DNA from: an uncultured Verrucomicrobium sp.
GTDB taxonomy: Bacteria > Verrucomicrobiota > Verrucomicrobiia > Methylacidiphilales > GAS474
Length of the DNA: 13,561 bases
Reading direction: 5' to 3'
Assembly: GCA_903889845.1 (NCBI GenBank)
Contig: CAISZB010000366.1
Coordinates: forward strand, 1 to 13,561
Shown: positions 7,761 to 13,561 of the stretch, piece by piece
Layout of the letters: each line of letters begins with the position of its first letter
How positions within the stretch are numbered: the first letter of the stretch is position 1
Position numbers and translations under genes: made by a program
Notes under the pieces: model-generated
Database searches by the model: none
The model's input: only the letters and a program-made list of their open reading frames with translations
Told to the model about the DNA's origin: nothing

Positions 7761-9719
7761 ATGCCGATTTCCCTCGCGTCGAAATCTTCGACCGCTCCGG
7801 CCTCCGCCGGTAGCGCTTCCACCTCCGATTCCTCGGCTTCCGTGCTCTCCTCTTCGGGGCAGGGGGGCAGCTTCACCTCGTGTTTCGACGAGGCGGCGGT
7901 GGGGGATGCCCCGACGGCTCCGACCCCGGCGCCCTCTGCGGCTTCGGTGGCGCCGACTCCGGCTATGGGTACCGGGACCGGAGCCGGGACGGCTTCCGAT
8001 GCGGGGAAGCCGACCTCCGCTTCTGCCGATGCGAAGGATGCCTCCGCTTCCTCCGCCTCTTCGACGCCCGACGCGATGCTGGCGGCGATGCAGGTGATGG
8101 CCGGATTCTACCAGGTCCAGATCAAGGCGGTCCAGGCAACGCCTCCGCCGACGCCGACACCTTCCGCGACGTCCTCCGACGCCTCCGGGGAAGCCGGGGC
8201 GAGCGAGGCGGGGAACGCGCTCGGCACCGGTGGTGCCGGTACCCCGGGGCTGTTGACGGCGAGTGCGGGAGGGACGGCCTCGACCCTCCTCTCCGCCACG
8301 CTGCTCGCGGGCGGCAATGCGACGGCGGCGGCCACGACCTCTTCCGCTCTCTCGGCGCTTTTGCCCGGGGCAGGGCAGGGGACGGCGGGCGCGGCAACCC
8401 CCGGCGCGACTCCGGCTGCCGGGAATGGGGTTTCCAATGCGGCTTCGACTGGGGCTTCAAATGGGGCTTCCTTGACGCTTCCCACCTCGGCCACGACGTT
8501 GGCGGCAATAGGAACGTTTGCCCAGGCAACTTCGGCGGCCACCGCTGCCGCGACCGCCCTTCCTACAGCTACAGCCCCGGCTTCCGCTTCGGACGCCGCG
8601 TCCAGCGGCTCCTCCGTCCTGCCGCTTCCTACGGCCAAGTCAGGACAGGCGGACCAGACGACGCAGGCGACCCTGCCCGATCCAGGCGCGGTCGCCGCCT
8701 CGACCTTTTCCTCCGCGTCCGCGCTTCCGTCGGCGGCAGCAGCGAATGCGATTCCTTCCACCCCCGCCAATGCTTCCTCGAATGCGGAAAATAATGCCGC
8801 TGCGACGGTCCCGGGCGGAACAAATTCACCCTCGCTGAGCGACCTCGGCATTCTTCCCGCCGCCTCGGCGACCCTCAAAACGGACGGATTGGCCGATTCT
8901 TTGAAGAAAAGTAAGGAAAAAGCGGTCTCCAAAGAGGTTTCTGCCGATTCAGGTTCCACGGCAAGCCCTGTTGGCACGGTTTATTCTGGGGTACCTGCGA
9001 TGGGTCTCTTTACGGAAAATTCTGCCCGCCTCGCCACGGTGCCCGATGTCAGCTTCGGGAACGCCCTCAAGGCTTATCGCCAAGGCAGCGGCGACTCGGG
9101 GAGCCTCGCCGCGATTTCTTCGCAGGCGCAGTCGAAAAGCGATGCCGCCGCCGCCACCACCGCCGCCGCGGCCAAGGAGCAGGGGAAAATCGATCCGGCG
9201 ACGGGGATCGCCTCGTTCCTGCCCGCCACGCTGGCCACCTCCCAGACGGTCTCCGCGCACGACGGGGTCGATTCGACCTCGGCCAACCGCTTCCTCGACC
9301 TCGTGAAGCAGGCGGTCAACCAGCCCACGCTGACCACGCCGCAGCGCATCTCCGTCGATCTCCAGACGCCGCCCGGCGAGACGGTGACGGTCTTTTTCTC
9401 CCAGACCGGTTCCAACGGGCAGGTCCGCGCCCAGCTCAGCGCGAGCGACGCCACCTCCCTCCAATGGCTCCAGCAGCAGGTCGGCTCCCTCCGCGAGGGG
9501 ACGAGCGGAACGACCGGGACGAATGGCCCGAACGTGGTCTGGCTTCCCCCGCAGCTCGACAACTCCCGTTCCGGCCGCGATCCCCAGCAGGACACGCCCC
9601 GGCGCGACTCGAACTCCAAGGGGGGCCGCTCCTCCGGCACCCGCAGTGCGGAGGACGTCGCCATGGCCGACGCCATCTTCGGCTCGAACGGAACCCTCAG
9701 CTCGGCCCTTTCCCGTTAA
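7761..9719 (+). CDS. fliK: Flagellar hook-length control protein FliK
   Basis: FliK is secreted during hook assembly, measures hook length and switches export from hook to filament proteins. The 652-residue product is much longer than the typical 350-450. Residues 1 to about 500 are Ala/Ser/Thr/Pro/Gly-rich and low in complexity, as expected of the N-terminal ruler. The C-terminal domain (about 520-580) has the Flg_hook pattern: RISVDLQTPPGETVTVFF, then VRAQLSASDATSLQWLQQQV. A polar Gln/Asp/Arg-rich tail follows, also typical. Codons in the first two thirds use more third-position T and A (gct, tct, aat) than neighbouring genes, suggesting relaxed constraint. An AGGAG at 7751-7755 lies 5 bases before ATG 7761. 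Low complexity makes the N-terminal assignment rest on position and the C-terminal domain. Confidence 0.88.
   Translation: MPISLASKSSTAPASAGSASTSDSSASVLSSSGQGGSFTSCFDEAAVGDAPTAPTPAPSAASVAPTPAMGTGTGAGTASDAGKPTSASADAKDASASSASSTPDAMLAAMQVMAGFYQVQIKAVQATPPPTPTPSATSSDASGEAGASEAGNALGTGGAGTPGLLTASAGGTASTLLSATLLAGGNATAAATTSSALSALLPGAGQGTAGAATPGATPAAGNGVSNAASTGASNGASLTLPTSATTLAAIGTFAQATSAATAAATALPTATAPASASDAASSGSSVLPLPTAKSGQADQTTQATLPDPGAVAASTFSSASALPSAAAANAIPSTPANASSNAENNAAATVPGGTNSPSLSDLGILPAASATLKTDGLADSLKKSKEKAVSKEVSADSGSTASPVGTVYSGVPAMGLFTENSARLATVPDVSFGNALKAYRQGSGDSGSLAAISSQAQSKSDAAAATTAAAAKEQGKIDPATGIASFLPATLATSQTVSAHDGVDSTSANRFLDLVKQAVNQPTLTTPQRISVDLQTPPGETVTVFFSQTGSNGQVRAQLSASDATSLQWLQQQVGSLREGTSGTTGTNGPNVVWLPPQLDNSRSGRDPQQDTPRRDSNSKGGRSSGTRSAEDVAMADAIFGSNGTLSSALSR
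8424..8471 (+). repeat. Four 12-base tandem repeats in fliK (N-G-A-S repeats)
   Basis: Four in-frame 12-base units follow each other: AATGGGGTTTCC, AATGCGGCTTCG, ACTGGGGCTTCA and AATGGGGCTTCC. They encode NGVS-NAAS-TGAS-NGAS at residues 222-237 of FliK, within the disordered ruler part. Units differ at two to four bases, so this is an old or selected repeat rather than a fresh expansion. Confidence 0.85.
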
Positions 9720-9745
9720 CCGCCAAACCTTTCCCTTTCTTTTTT

Positions 9746-10165
9746 ATGACCCCCACCCTCATCGCCCCCGTCTCCGCCGCCGCCGCCACCGTCGCCCACG
9801 GCGCGCTCAATCCCACCAGCCTCGTCTCCTCCCTGGCCCCCGCGCCGACGCCCACCGCCGGCGGATCGACGGCCAACTTCGCCTCCACCCTCGGCCGCGC
9901 CACCACGGTGACGCCGTCCAGCCTCGTGGGGATGAACGCAACCAATCTCCGCAAGACGATCGCCTCCCTCAATTCCGACCAGCAGACGGCTCTGGCCCAG
10001 CAGCTCGTCGGCGCCGACGTCCGCGTCCAGGGCGCCACGGGGCAGATCGCCAACGGCACGTTGAACAAACTTCGGATCGAGAATGGATTCCCGGTCTTCT
10101 CGGTTGCCGGCCAGGATTATTCCCTGGGGCAACTCGTCGCCATCAACAAACCGGCCTACGCCTAA
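9746..10165 (+). CDS. Unnamed FlgD-like hook-region protein
   Basis: I do not recognise a named family for this 139-residue protein. Its C-terminal half, from LVGADVRV (residues 87-94) through GTLNKLRIENGFPVFSVAG (104-122) to YSLGQLVAI (125-133), resembles the middle part of FlgD, which typically reads LVGK-x-V, then G-x-V-x2-V-x4-G-x-P-x-L-x-V-x-G, then Y-x-L-x2-V. The FlgD N-terminal export/hook motif (DFL-x-LL-x2-QL-x-NQDP) is absent; residues 1-60 are Ala/Pro/Thr-rich. It lies between fliK and flgD, so a hook-assembly role is likely but unproven. ATG 9746 is the first in-frame start after the fliK stop; the leader CTTTCTTTTTT is pyrimidine-rich with no Shine-Dalgarno sequence. The frame is open further upstream inside fliK but that part is a shadow. 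Confidence 0.75.
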   Translation: MTPTLIAPVSAAAATVAHGALNPTSLVSSLAPAPTPTAGGSTANFASTLGRATTVTPSSLVGMNATNLRKTIASLNSDQQTALAQQLVGADVRVQGATGQIANGTLNKLRIENGFPVFSVAGQDYSLGQLVAINKPAYA

Positions 10166-10207
10166 CCCCAGCACAGGACCAAGCCGCCCCACCCGGAATC
10201 CAAAATC

Positions 10208-10657
10208 ATGAGTACTGTTTCCAGTGTCTCCTCCACCTCCTCGACGTCGGGGAGCAGTTCGAAGTCTTCCAGCTCGAACATGACCCAGTCGGACTTCTAC
10301 AAGATCATCGTCGCGCAGTTGGAGAACCAGACGGTCGATAACACCACCGACACCAACGCGATGGTGCAGGACATGATGTCGATCGCAAATTACGAGGCTG
10401 TCGGCGGCATGAGCAGCGACACGACGAAGCTGACCAACTACAGCACGGCCACGTCCCTGCTCGGCAAGACGGTCAGCCTCACGCCTTCCAGCGGGGCCTC
10501 TGCGGTGACCGGGTCGGTCAGTTCCGTGACCTACAATTCGGACGGTACGGCCTCGGTCACGGTCGGCGGCTCCACCTACGACTCCAGCAAGGTGACCAAC
10601 GTTTCGAACACGACCAATACGACCAGCACGACCGGCAGTTCCACCTCTTCCAACTAA
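10208..10657 (+). CDS. flgD: Flagellar hook cap protein FlgD
   Basis: FlgD forms the scaffold cap that lets hook subunits (FlgE) polymerise and is then discarded. The 149-residue product has the FlgD N-terminal segment SDFYKIIVAQLENQ at 28-41, then MVQDMMSIANYEAV in the place of the usual Q-x-AQFS-x2-E block. The middle part SLLGKTVSL (83-91) and VTGSVSSVTYNSDG (100-113), then VTVGGSTYDSS, matches the FlgD core. The usual NQDP is NQTV here (residues 40-43), so the N-terminal motif is divergent. The first 25 and last 17 residues are Ser/Thr-rich. Size agrees with short FlgD proteins such as that of Bacillus (about 140). The Shine-Dalgarno sequence is weak (CGGAAT). flgE follows after 38 bases. 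Confidence 0.88.
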   Translation: MSTVSSVSSTSSTSGSSSKSSSSNMTQSDFYKIIVAQLENQTVDNTTDTNAMVQDMMSIANYEAVGGMSSDTTKLTNYSTATSLLGKTVSLTPSSGASAVTGSVSSVTYNSDGTASVTVGGSTYDSSKVTNVSNTTNTTSTTGSSTSSN

Positions 10658-10695
10658 CCCAGCCACAGCCCAACCCCCCAACCGAGGAATAACCT

Positions 10696-11610
10696 ATGAT
10701 TCGCAGCCTCTACTCGGCCGTCAGCGGCCTTATTAGTAGCCAGACCGCAATGGACGTGATCGGCAACAATATCTCCAACGTCGATACCACCGGCTTCAAG
10801 GCCAGCACGACCAACTTCGGCGAGGCCTTCGTCCAAAACGCGCGCGATGCGACGACGTCGCAGCCCGTCGGCGAGGAAATCGGCCTCGGCACCCGTGTCA
10901 CGGGGACGACGACCGACTTCGGCCAGGGCGCCTTCAAGACGACCTCCGTCCCCTCCGACGTCGGTATCTCCGGCTCCGGCTTCTTCACGGTCAACACGGC
11001 CTCCACCGCCTCGTCGGGCTCGACCGTCTACACCCGCGCCGGGGACTTCGTCGTCGACGTCAACGGCTACCTCCGCACCGCCGACGGCTACTACGTCCAG
11101 GGCGTCACGGGGACGGGAACGAACAACGGCTTCTCCAGCACCCTGGGAAGCACCTACACCGCGATCTCGACCCCCACCAGCGCGATCGCCCAGTCGAGCC
11201 TCAGCAACATCAAGATCCCGACGTCGGTCTACGACTCGACCACCGGCACGACGCTCAGCGTCAGCTCCTACAGCATCGCTTCGAACGGGGCCCTCTCCGT
11301 CGTCGACAGCGCGGGCAACTCGACCGTCGCCGGCTACATGGTGTTGGCCAGCGTCGGGAACAATAACGGCCTCAACTCCGGCGGCCAGGGCTACTATTCG
11401 ACGACGGCGGCCTCCGGCCAGGCCTCCTACTATGCTCCGAGCACGGGCAACGTCGGCGCGACCGAAGCGGGATCGCTCGAAATCTCGAACGCCGACGTGG
11501 CGAGCCAGTTCTCCGACATGGTCATCATCCAGCGTGGTTACGACGCCAATGCCAAGGTCATCACGACCAGCAGCCAGATGCTCCAGACTGCGGTGAACAT
11601 GGTCCAGTAA
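10696..11610 (+). CDS. flgE: Flagellar hook protein FlgE
   Basis: FlgE polymerises into the hook, the flexible joint between rod and filament. The 304-residue product has the hook/rod N-terminal signature with MDVIGNNISNVDTTGFKAS at residues 19-37, the D1 pattern with SDVGISGSGFFTVN at 87-100 and VYTRAGDFVVDVNGYL at 111-126, and the C-terminal helix ASQFSDMVIIQRGYDANAKV near 269-288 followed by ITTSSQMLQTAVNMVQ. It is short, close to the 264-residue Bacillus FlgE, so the outer domains are reduced. The FlgF/FlgG rod proteins share both ends, but position directly after flgD and the DVIGNNISNVDTTGFKAS form favour FlgE. A good GAGGA at 10684-10688 lies 7 bases upstream. Confidence 0.92.
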   Translation: MIRSLYSAVSGLISSQTAMDVIGNNISNVDTTGFKASTTNFGEAFVQNARDATTSQPVGEEIGLGTRVTGTTTDFGQGAFKTTSVPSDVGISGSGFFTVNTASTASSGSTVYTRAGDFVVDVNGYLRTADGYYVQGVTGTGTNNGFSSTLGSTYTAISTPTSAIAQSSLSNIKIPTSVYDSTTGTTLSVSSYSIASNGALSVVDSAGNSTVAGYMVLASVGNNNGLNSGGQGYYSTTAASGQASYYAPSTGNVGATEAGSLEISNADVASQFSDMVIIQRGYDANAKVITTSSQMLQTAVNMVQ

Positions 11611-11650
11611 GCAAAGAGGGCGAACGATTAGGAACTCCTCCGGTTGGGTC

Positions 11651-11683
11651 GCGCCCGGCTTCTCATTAGGGGAAGCCGGGCGC
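11651..11683 (+). terminator. GC-rich hairpin after flgE, possible terminator or attenuator
   Basis: The arms GCGCCCGGCTTC (11651-11662) and GAAGCCGGGCGC (11672-11683) pair perfectly over 12 bases around a 9-base loop. It lies 40 bases after the flgE stop. The sequence after the stem, TTCTGCG, lacks a T-run, so it may slow or partly stop RNA polymerase, or protect the 3' end of the upstream mRNA, rather than act as a full intrinsic terminator. Confidence 0.55.
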
Positions 11684-11745
11684 TTCTGCGAAGAGCGGGC
11701 GAATGCAAGTAACGACGCGAATAGATAACACCTATCAATAAACTT

Positions 11746-11762
11746 GACCCTCTCCGAGGGTC
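11746..11762 (+). promoter_or_regulatory. Small hairpin upstream of fliL
   Basis: GACCCTC (11746-11752) and GAGGGTC (11756-11762) form a perfect 7-base-pair dyad with a 3-base loop, ending 20 bases before the fliL ATG at 11783. It could be an mRNA hairpin in the fliL leader or a protein-binding dyad. No function is known. Confidence 0.4.
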
Positions 11763-11782
11763 TATCCAAGCTCCCTGCAGCT

Positions 11783-12358
11783 ATGTCCGATACCCCTCCC
11801 GCCGACTCTGGCGCCTCTGGAAGCGGCTCCTCCTCCAATATCATCATCGCGGTCGCGGTCGCCGTGGTCATGTTGGCTGCAGGGTTTGCCCTAGCTTACT
11901 TTGTTCTTCCGGGGCGCTTGGCCGAGGAACTGGCGAAGAAAATGCCGCCCGCCGACAGTGGTGATTCCTCTTCCGCGGCGCCCGGGGCCGCGGCGCCCGC
12001 CGGCGAGGCCGCCAAGGGCGGCGAAGCGGGCAAGGAAGGGGACAAGACCGCCGTTCCCGGCGCCGGGTTCACCCTGTCGGACATCCTGGTCAACGTCACC
12101 GGCACCGGCGGCAGCCGCTTCATCAAGGTCTCCGTCTATTTCCAGGCCCCGCCCGCGATCCAGTCGGAGTTGCAGGGCATGCGCGACCAGTTGAAGGACA
12201 TCGTCTCGAACACGCTGGCCCAGAAGAGCCTGGCGGAGCTTTCCGATTCCGGCGTCCGCGGGCGCCTCCGCTCGGAGCTCCTCGCCACGATCAACCCCCT
12301 CCTGAAGAACAAGGGGGAGGTCCAGAACATCTACTTCCCCGAGTTCATCATCCAGTAA
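11783..12358 (+). CDS. fliL: Flagellar basal body-associated protein FliL
   Basis: FliL is an inner-membrane protein that rings the stator units and supports motor function. The 191-residue product has one membrane segment at about residues 20-42 (IIIAVAVAVVMLAAGFALAY), an Ala/Gly/Pro-rich linker at about 55-95, and the periplasmic stomatin-like domain typical of FliL. That domain has ILVNVTGTGGSRFIKVSVYF at 101-120, a helix MRDQLKDIVSNTL (133-145), and the final NIYFPEFIIQ (182-191), matching the family ending in V-x3-F-x2-F-x-IQ. ATG 11783 is preferred; an in-frame TTG at 11744 would add 13 residues and overlaps a hairpin. No Shine-Dalgarno sequence is present. The gap to fliM is 32 bases and mostly a tandem duplication. 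Confidence 0.93.
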   Translation: MSDTPPADSGASGSGSSSNIIIAVAVAVVMLAAGFALAYFVLPGRLAEELAKKMPPADSGDSSSAAPGAAAPAGEAAKGGEAGKEGDKTAVPGAGFTLSDILVNVTGTGGSRFIKVSVYFQAPPAIQSELQGMRDQLKDIVSNTLAQKSLAELSDSGVRGRLRSELLATINPLLKNKGEVQNIYFPEFIIQ

Positions 12359-12390
12359 CGGATTCCTCCCGAAAACGGATTCCTCCCTAA
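12357..12390 (+). repeat. 17-base tandem duplication between fliL and fliM
   Basis: Two adjacent 17-base units, AACGGATTCCTCCCGAA (12357-12373) and AACGGATTCCTCCCTAA (12374-12390), differ at one position. The first unit starts inside the fliL stop codon and the second ends directly at the fliM ATG. Each carries TCCTCC, the complement of a Shine-Dalgarno sequence. Confidence 0.9.
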
Positions 12391-13458
12391 ATGGCCGCCC
12401 CGGAAACCTCCGCCGCTGATGTTTTAAGCCAGTCCGAAGTCGAAGCGATCCTGGCCTCGATCCAGACCGGCGTCGACCCGACGGCCAAGGTGGTCACCAC
12501 GTCCTCCTCCTCCTCGGGCGGGGGGATCGGGGAGGCCCTCACCACCAGCGGCGAGGGGCACCACGTCCAGCCCTTCGACTTCCGCAGCCCGGTCTTCCTC
12601 ACCCCGGCGCAGATGCGCCGCCTCCGCATCAAGCACGAGGAATTCATCCGCAACCTGGGCGCCACGCTCTCCGTCTTCCTCCGGATGGAGTTCCTGCTCC
12701 AGATGTCCCGCCTGGAGACGACGACCTACCGGCAACTCGTCGAGAGCATGACGATGCCCAGCTACCTCACGCTCTTCCGGATGAAGCCGCTGACCGGGAT
12801 CGGCGTCCTCGACATCTCCCCCCGCCTCGGCCTTACCGTCATCGACCGGATGCTGGGCGGCCCCGGCCACTCCGTGAAGGTGGAGCGCGAGTTCACCGAC
12901 ATGGAGCAGACCGTCCTGGAAAACTTCATCAAGGTCATCATCAAGGAGTACACGGAGAGCTGGCTCCGCTTCCAGAAGCTCGAATGGGAGAAGGTGGGGA
13001 ACGAAAACACCGTCCGCTTCCTCAACCTGGCCGACGAGGACGCCACGATGCTCTACCTGGAGATCGAGGCCCGCTTCGGCGACTGCGTCGCCAGCATGCG
13101 CTTCGTCTTTTCCTACATCATGATCGAGAGCCTCGTGGAGCAGCTCATGCGGGAGATCACCGACGACCGCTCCTACGAGGAGGAGGTCCGCCAGAAGCTC
13201 CCGGAGGACATGAACTCCCCCACCTACAACATCTCGATCCCCGTCTCCGCCCACTGGCGGGGCTTCTCCCTTTCCCTGGCCGACCTCAGCGAGCTTTCCC
13301 CCGGCGACGTCCTCATGCTCGACCCTCACAAGACGCGCAGCGCCGAGGTCGACCTCGGCCTCCTGCCGAAGTTCATGGCCGACGTCAACCAGCTCCCCGG
13401 CGTGACCGGGGTCCCCGGAACGCCGGTGGCGGTGACTTTAAGAACCAAAATCGAATAA
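12391..13458 (+). CDS. fliM: Flagellar motor switch protein FliM
   Basis: FliM is the C-ring protein that receives CheY-phosphate and passes the signal to FliG. The 355-residue product has the N-terminal CheY-binding peptide LSQSEVEAIL at residues 12-21, close to the consensus LSQDEIDALL. A Ser/Gly-rich linker (about 30-58) follows. The CheC-like middle domain begins at FDFRSPVFL (62-70) and includes MLGGPGHSV (154-162), corresponding to the GGxG loop that contacts FliG. The C-terminal SpoA domain (about 278-352) pairs with FliN. Length is normal. The intact CheY peptide implies that phospho-CheY control is retained, although no chemotaxis gene is in this window. No Shine-Dalgarno sequence is present; ATG 12391 follows TCCTCCCTAA. 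Confidence 0.97.
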   Translation: MAAPETSAADVLSQSEVEAILASIQTGVDPTAKVVTTSSSSSGGGIGEALTTSGEGHHVQPFDFRSPVFLTPAQMRRLRIKHEEFIRNLGATLSVFLRMEFLLQMSRLETTTYRQLVESMTMPSYLTLFRMKPLTGIGVLDISPRLGLTVIDRMLGGPGHSVKVEREFTDMEQTVLENFIKVIIKEYTESWLRFQKLEWEKVGNENTVRFLNLADEDATMLYLEIEARFGDCVASMRFVFSYIMIESLVEQLMREITDDRSYEEEVRQKLPEDMNSPTYNISIPVSAHWRGFSLSLADLSELSPGDVLMLDPHKTRSAEVDLGLLPKFMADVNQLPGVTGVPGTPVAVTLRTKIE

Positions 13459-13491
13459 CGAGAGAGCCTCTCACTCATCCCTCATAACCTT

Positions 13492-13561
13492 ATGGCCGAA
13501 AAGAACATTGATCTGGTGATGGACATCATGGTGGGCCTGAGCGTCGAGCTCGGGCGGGCCC
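13492..13561 (+). CDS. fliN: Flagellar motor switch protein FliN, 5' part only
   Basis: Only 23 codons are inside the window. The peptide begins MAEKNIDLVMDI and continues VGLSVELGRA, matching the start of the SpoA domain of FliN (typically D-x2-MD-x-PV-x-L-x-VELGR). FliN forms the bottom of the C-ring with FliM and docks FliH. The SpoA core begins by about residue 7, so the N-terminal region of some 50 residues found in E. coli FliN is missing if ATG 13492 is the start. FliY would carry a long CheC-like N-terminal part, absent here, so FliN is favoured. The position directly after fliM agrees. No Shine-Dalgarno sequence is visible. Confidence 0.85.
   Translation, partial: MAEKNIDLVMDIMVGLSVELGRA

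Larger units (their letters stand above)
11611..11782. other. Non-coding gap between flgE and fliL
   Basis: These 172 bases separate the hook genes from fliL-fliM-fliN and are the only gap over 60 bases inside the gene run. They contain a 12-base-pair hairpin (11651-11683), a 7-base-pair hairpin (11746-11762) and an imperfect direct repeat flanking the large hairpin (GCAAAGAGGGCGAACG at 11611 and GCGAAGAGCGGGCGAATG at 11689). The Bacillus operon carries swrD in this slot; nothing like it is seen here. No sigma-54 or sigma-28 promoter is convincing. Confidence 0.6.

Noticed and set aside
7880..8794. 304-codon + frame inside fliK
   Set aside because: Its product is a low-complexity Gly/Arg/Cys mix, it has no start signal, and the fliK frame continues through to a recognisable C-terminal domain, so it is a high-GC shadow.
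8972..8987. TGGCACG inside fliK as a second sigma-54 promoter
   Set aside because: The -24 part is perfect but the -12 part reads ATTCT without GC at the required ten-base spacing.
11645..11661. Sigma-54-like TGGGTCGCGCCCGGCT before fliL
   Set aside because: Spacing fits but only 8 of 12 positions match, the TT of the -12 element is missing, and the match overlaps the GC hairpin.
11703..11741. 12-codon ORF MQVTTRIDNTYQ before fliL
   Set aside because: It is too short, has no Shine-Dalgarno sequence, and does not resemble SwrD or FlgM; chance is the simplest explanation.
11744..11782. Upstream TTG start for fliL
   Set aside because: It would place the start in a hairpin region and add a non-conserved MTLSEGLSKLPAA; ATG 11783 gives a normal FliL N-terminus.
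13460..13472. GAGAG-AGC-CTCTC dyad between fliM and fliN
   Set aside because: The 5-base-pair stem is too short to support a terminator or regulatory call.

Overview
The window is almost entirely a flagellar gene cluster on the + strand of a high-GC bacterium. Fourteen consecutive genes run flgB-flgC-fliE-fliF-fliG-fliH-fliI-fliJ-(ylxF/motE-like)-fliK-(unnamed FlgD-like ORF)-flgD-flgE-fliL-fliM-fliN; counting the two unnamed ones gives sixteen, and fliN is cut by the window end. A short zinc-ribbon protein of unknown function precedes them. Taxonomy is inferred only. High GC, mixed use of Shine-Dalgarno sequences, a probable sigma-54 promoter and a zinc-ribbon protein of a kind I associate with Verrucomicrobiota suggest that phylum, with low to moderate confidence. 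The gene order itself resembles the Bacillus fla/che operon (fliE-F-G-H-I-J-ylxF-fliK-flgD-flgE ... fliL-fliM).

Layout: 19-273 zinc-ribbon ORF. 274-495 is an AT-rich gap with a terminator-like inverted repeat (293-334) and a close match to a sigma-54 -24/-12 promoter (465-480) ending 15 bases before the flgB start. 496-1809 holds rod genes flgB, flgC and the rod/MS-ring adaptor fliE. 1869-4600 holds the MS ring (fliF) and C-ring (fliG). 4647-7099 holds the export ATPase module fliH-fliI-fliJ. 7113-7745 is a membrane-anchored coiled-coil protein of the YlxF/MotE type. 7761-11610 is the hook module: fliK (hook-length control), a 139-residue ORF resembling the C-terminal half of FlgD, flgD (hook cap) and flgE (hook). 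11611-11782 is a non-coding gap with a strong GC hairpin and a smaller hairpin. 11783-13561 holds fliL, fliM and the start of fliN (stator-associated protein and switch).

Together the genes encode most of the basal body, the cytoplasmic export ATPase, the hook and the motor/switch. Gaps up to fliJ are short, fliI/fliJ overlap by ATGA, and one promoter before flgB could drive the set; the hairpin at 11651-11683 may reduce or stop transcription into fliL-fliM-fliN. No mobile element, tRNA, rRNA or CRISPR array was seen. I found no wholly new system. The items most worth a second look are the sigma-54 promoter with an almost leaderless flgB, the extra FlgD-like ORF, small tandem repeats in fliK and before fliM, and the altered EHPQ motif in FliG.
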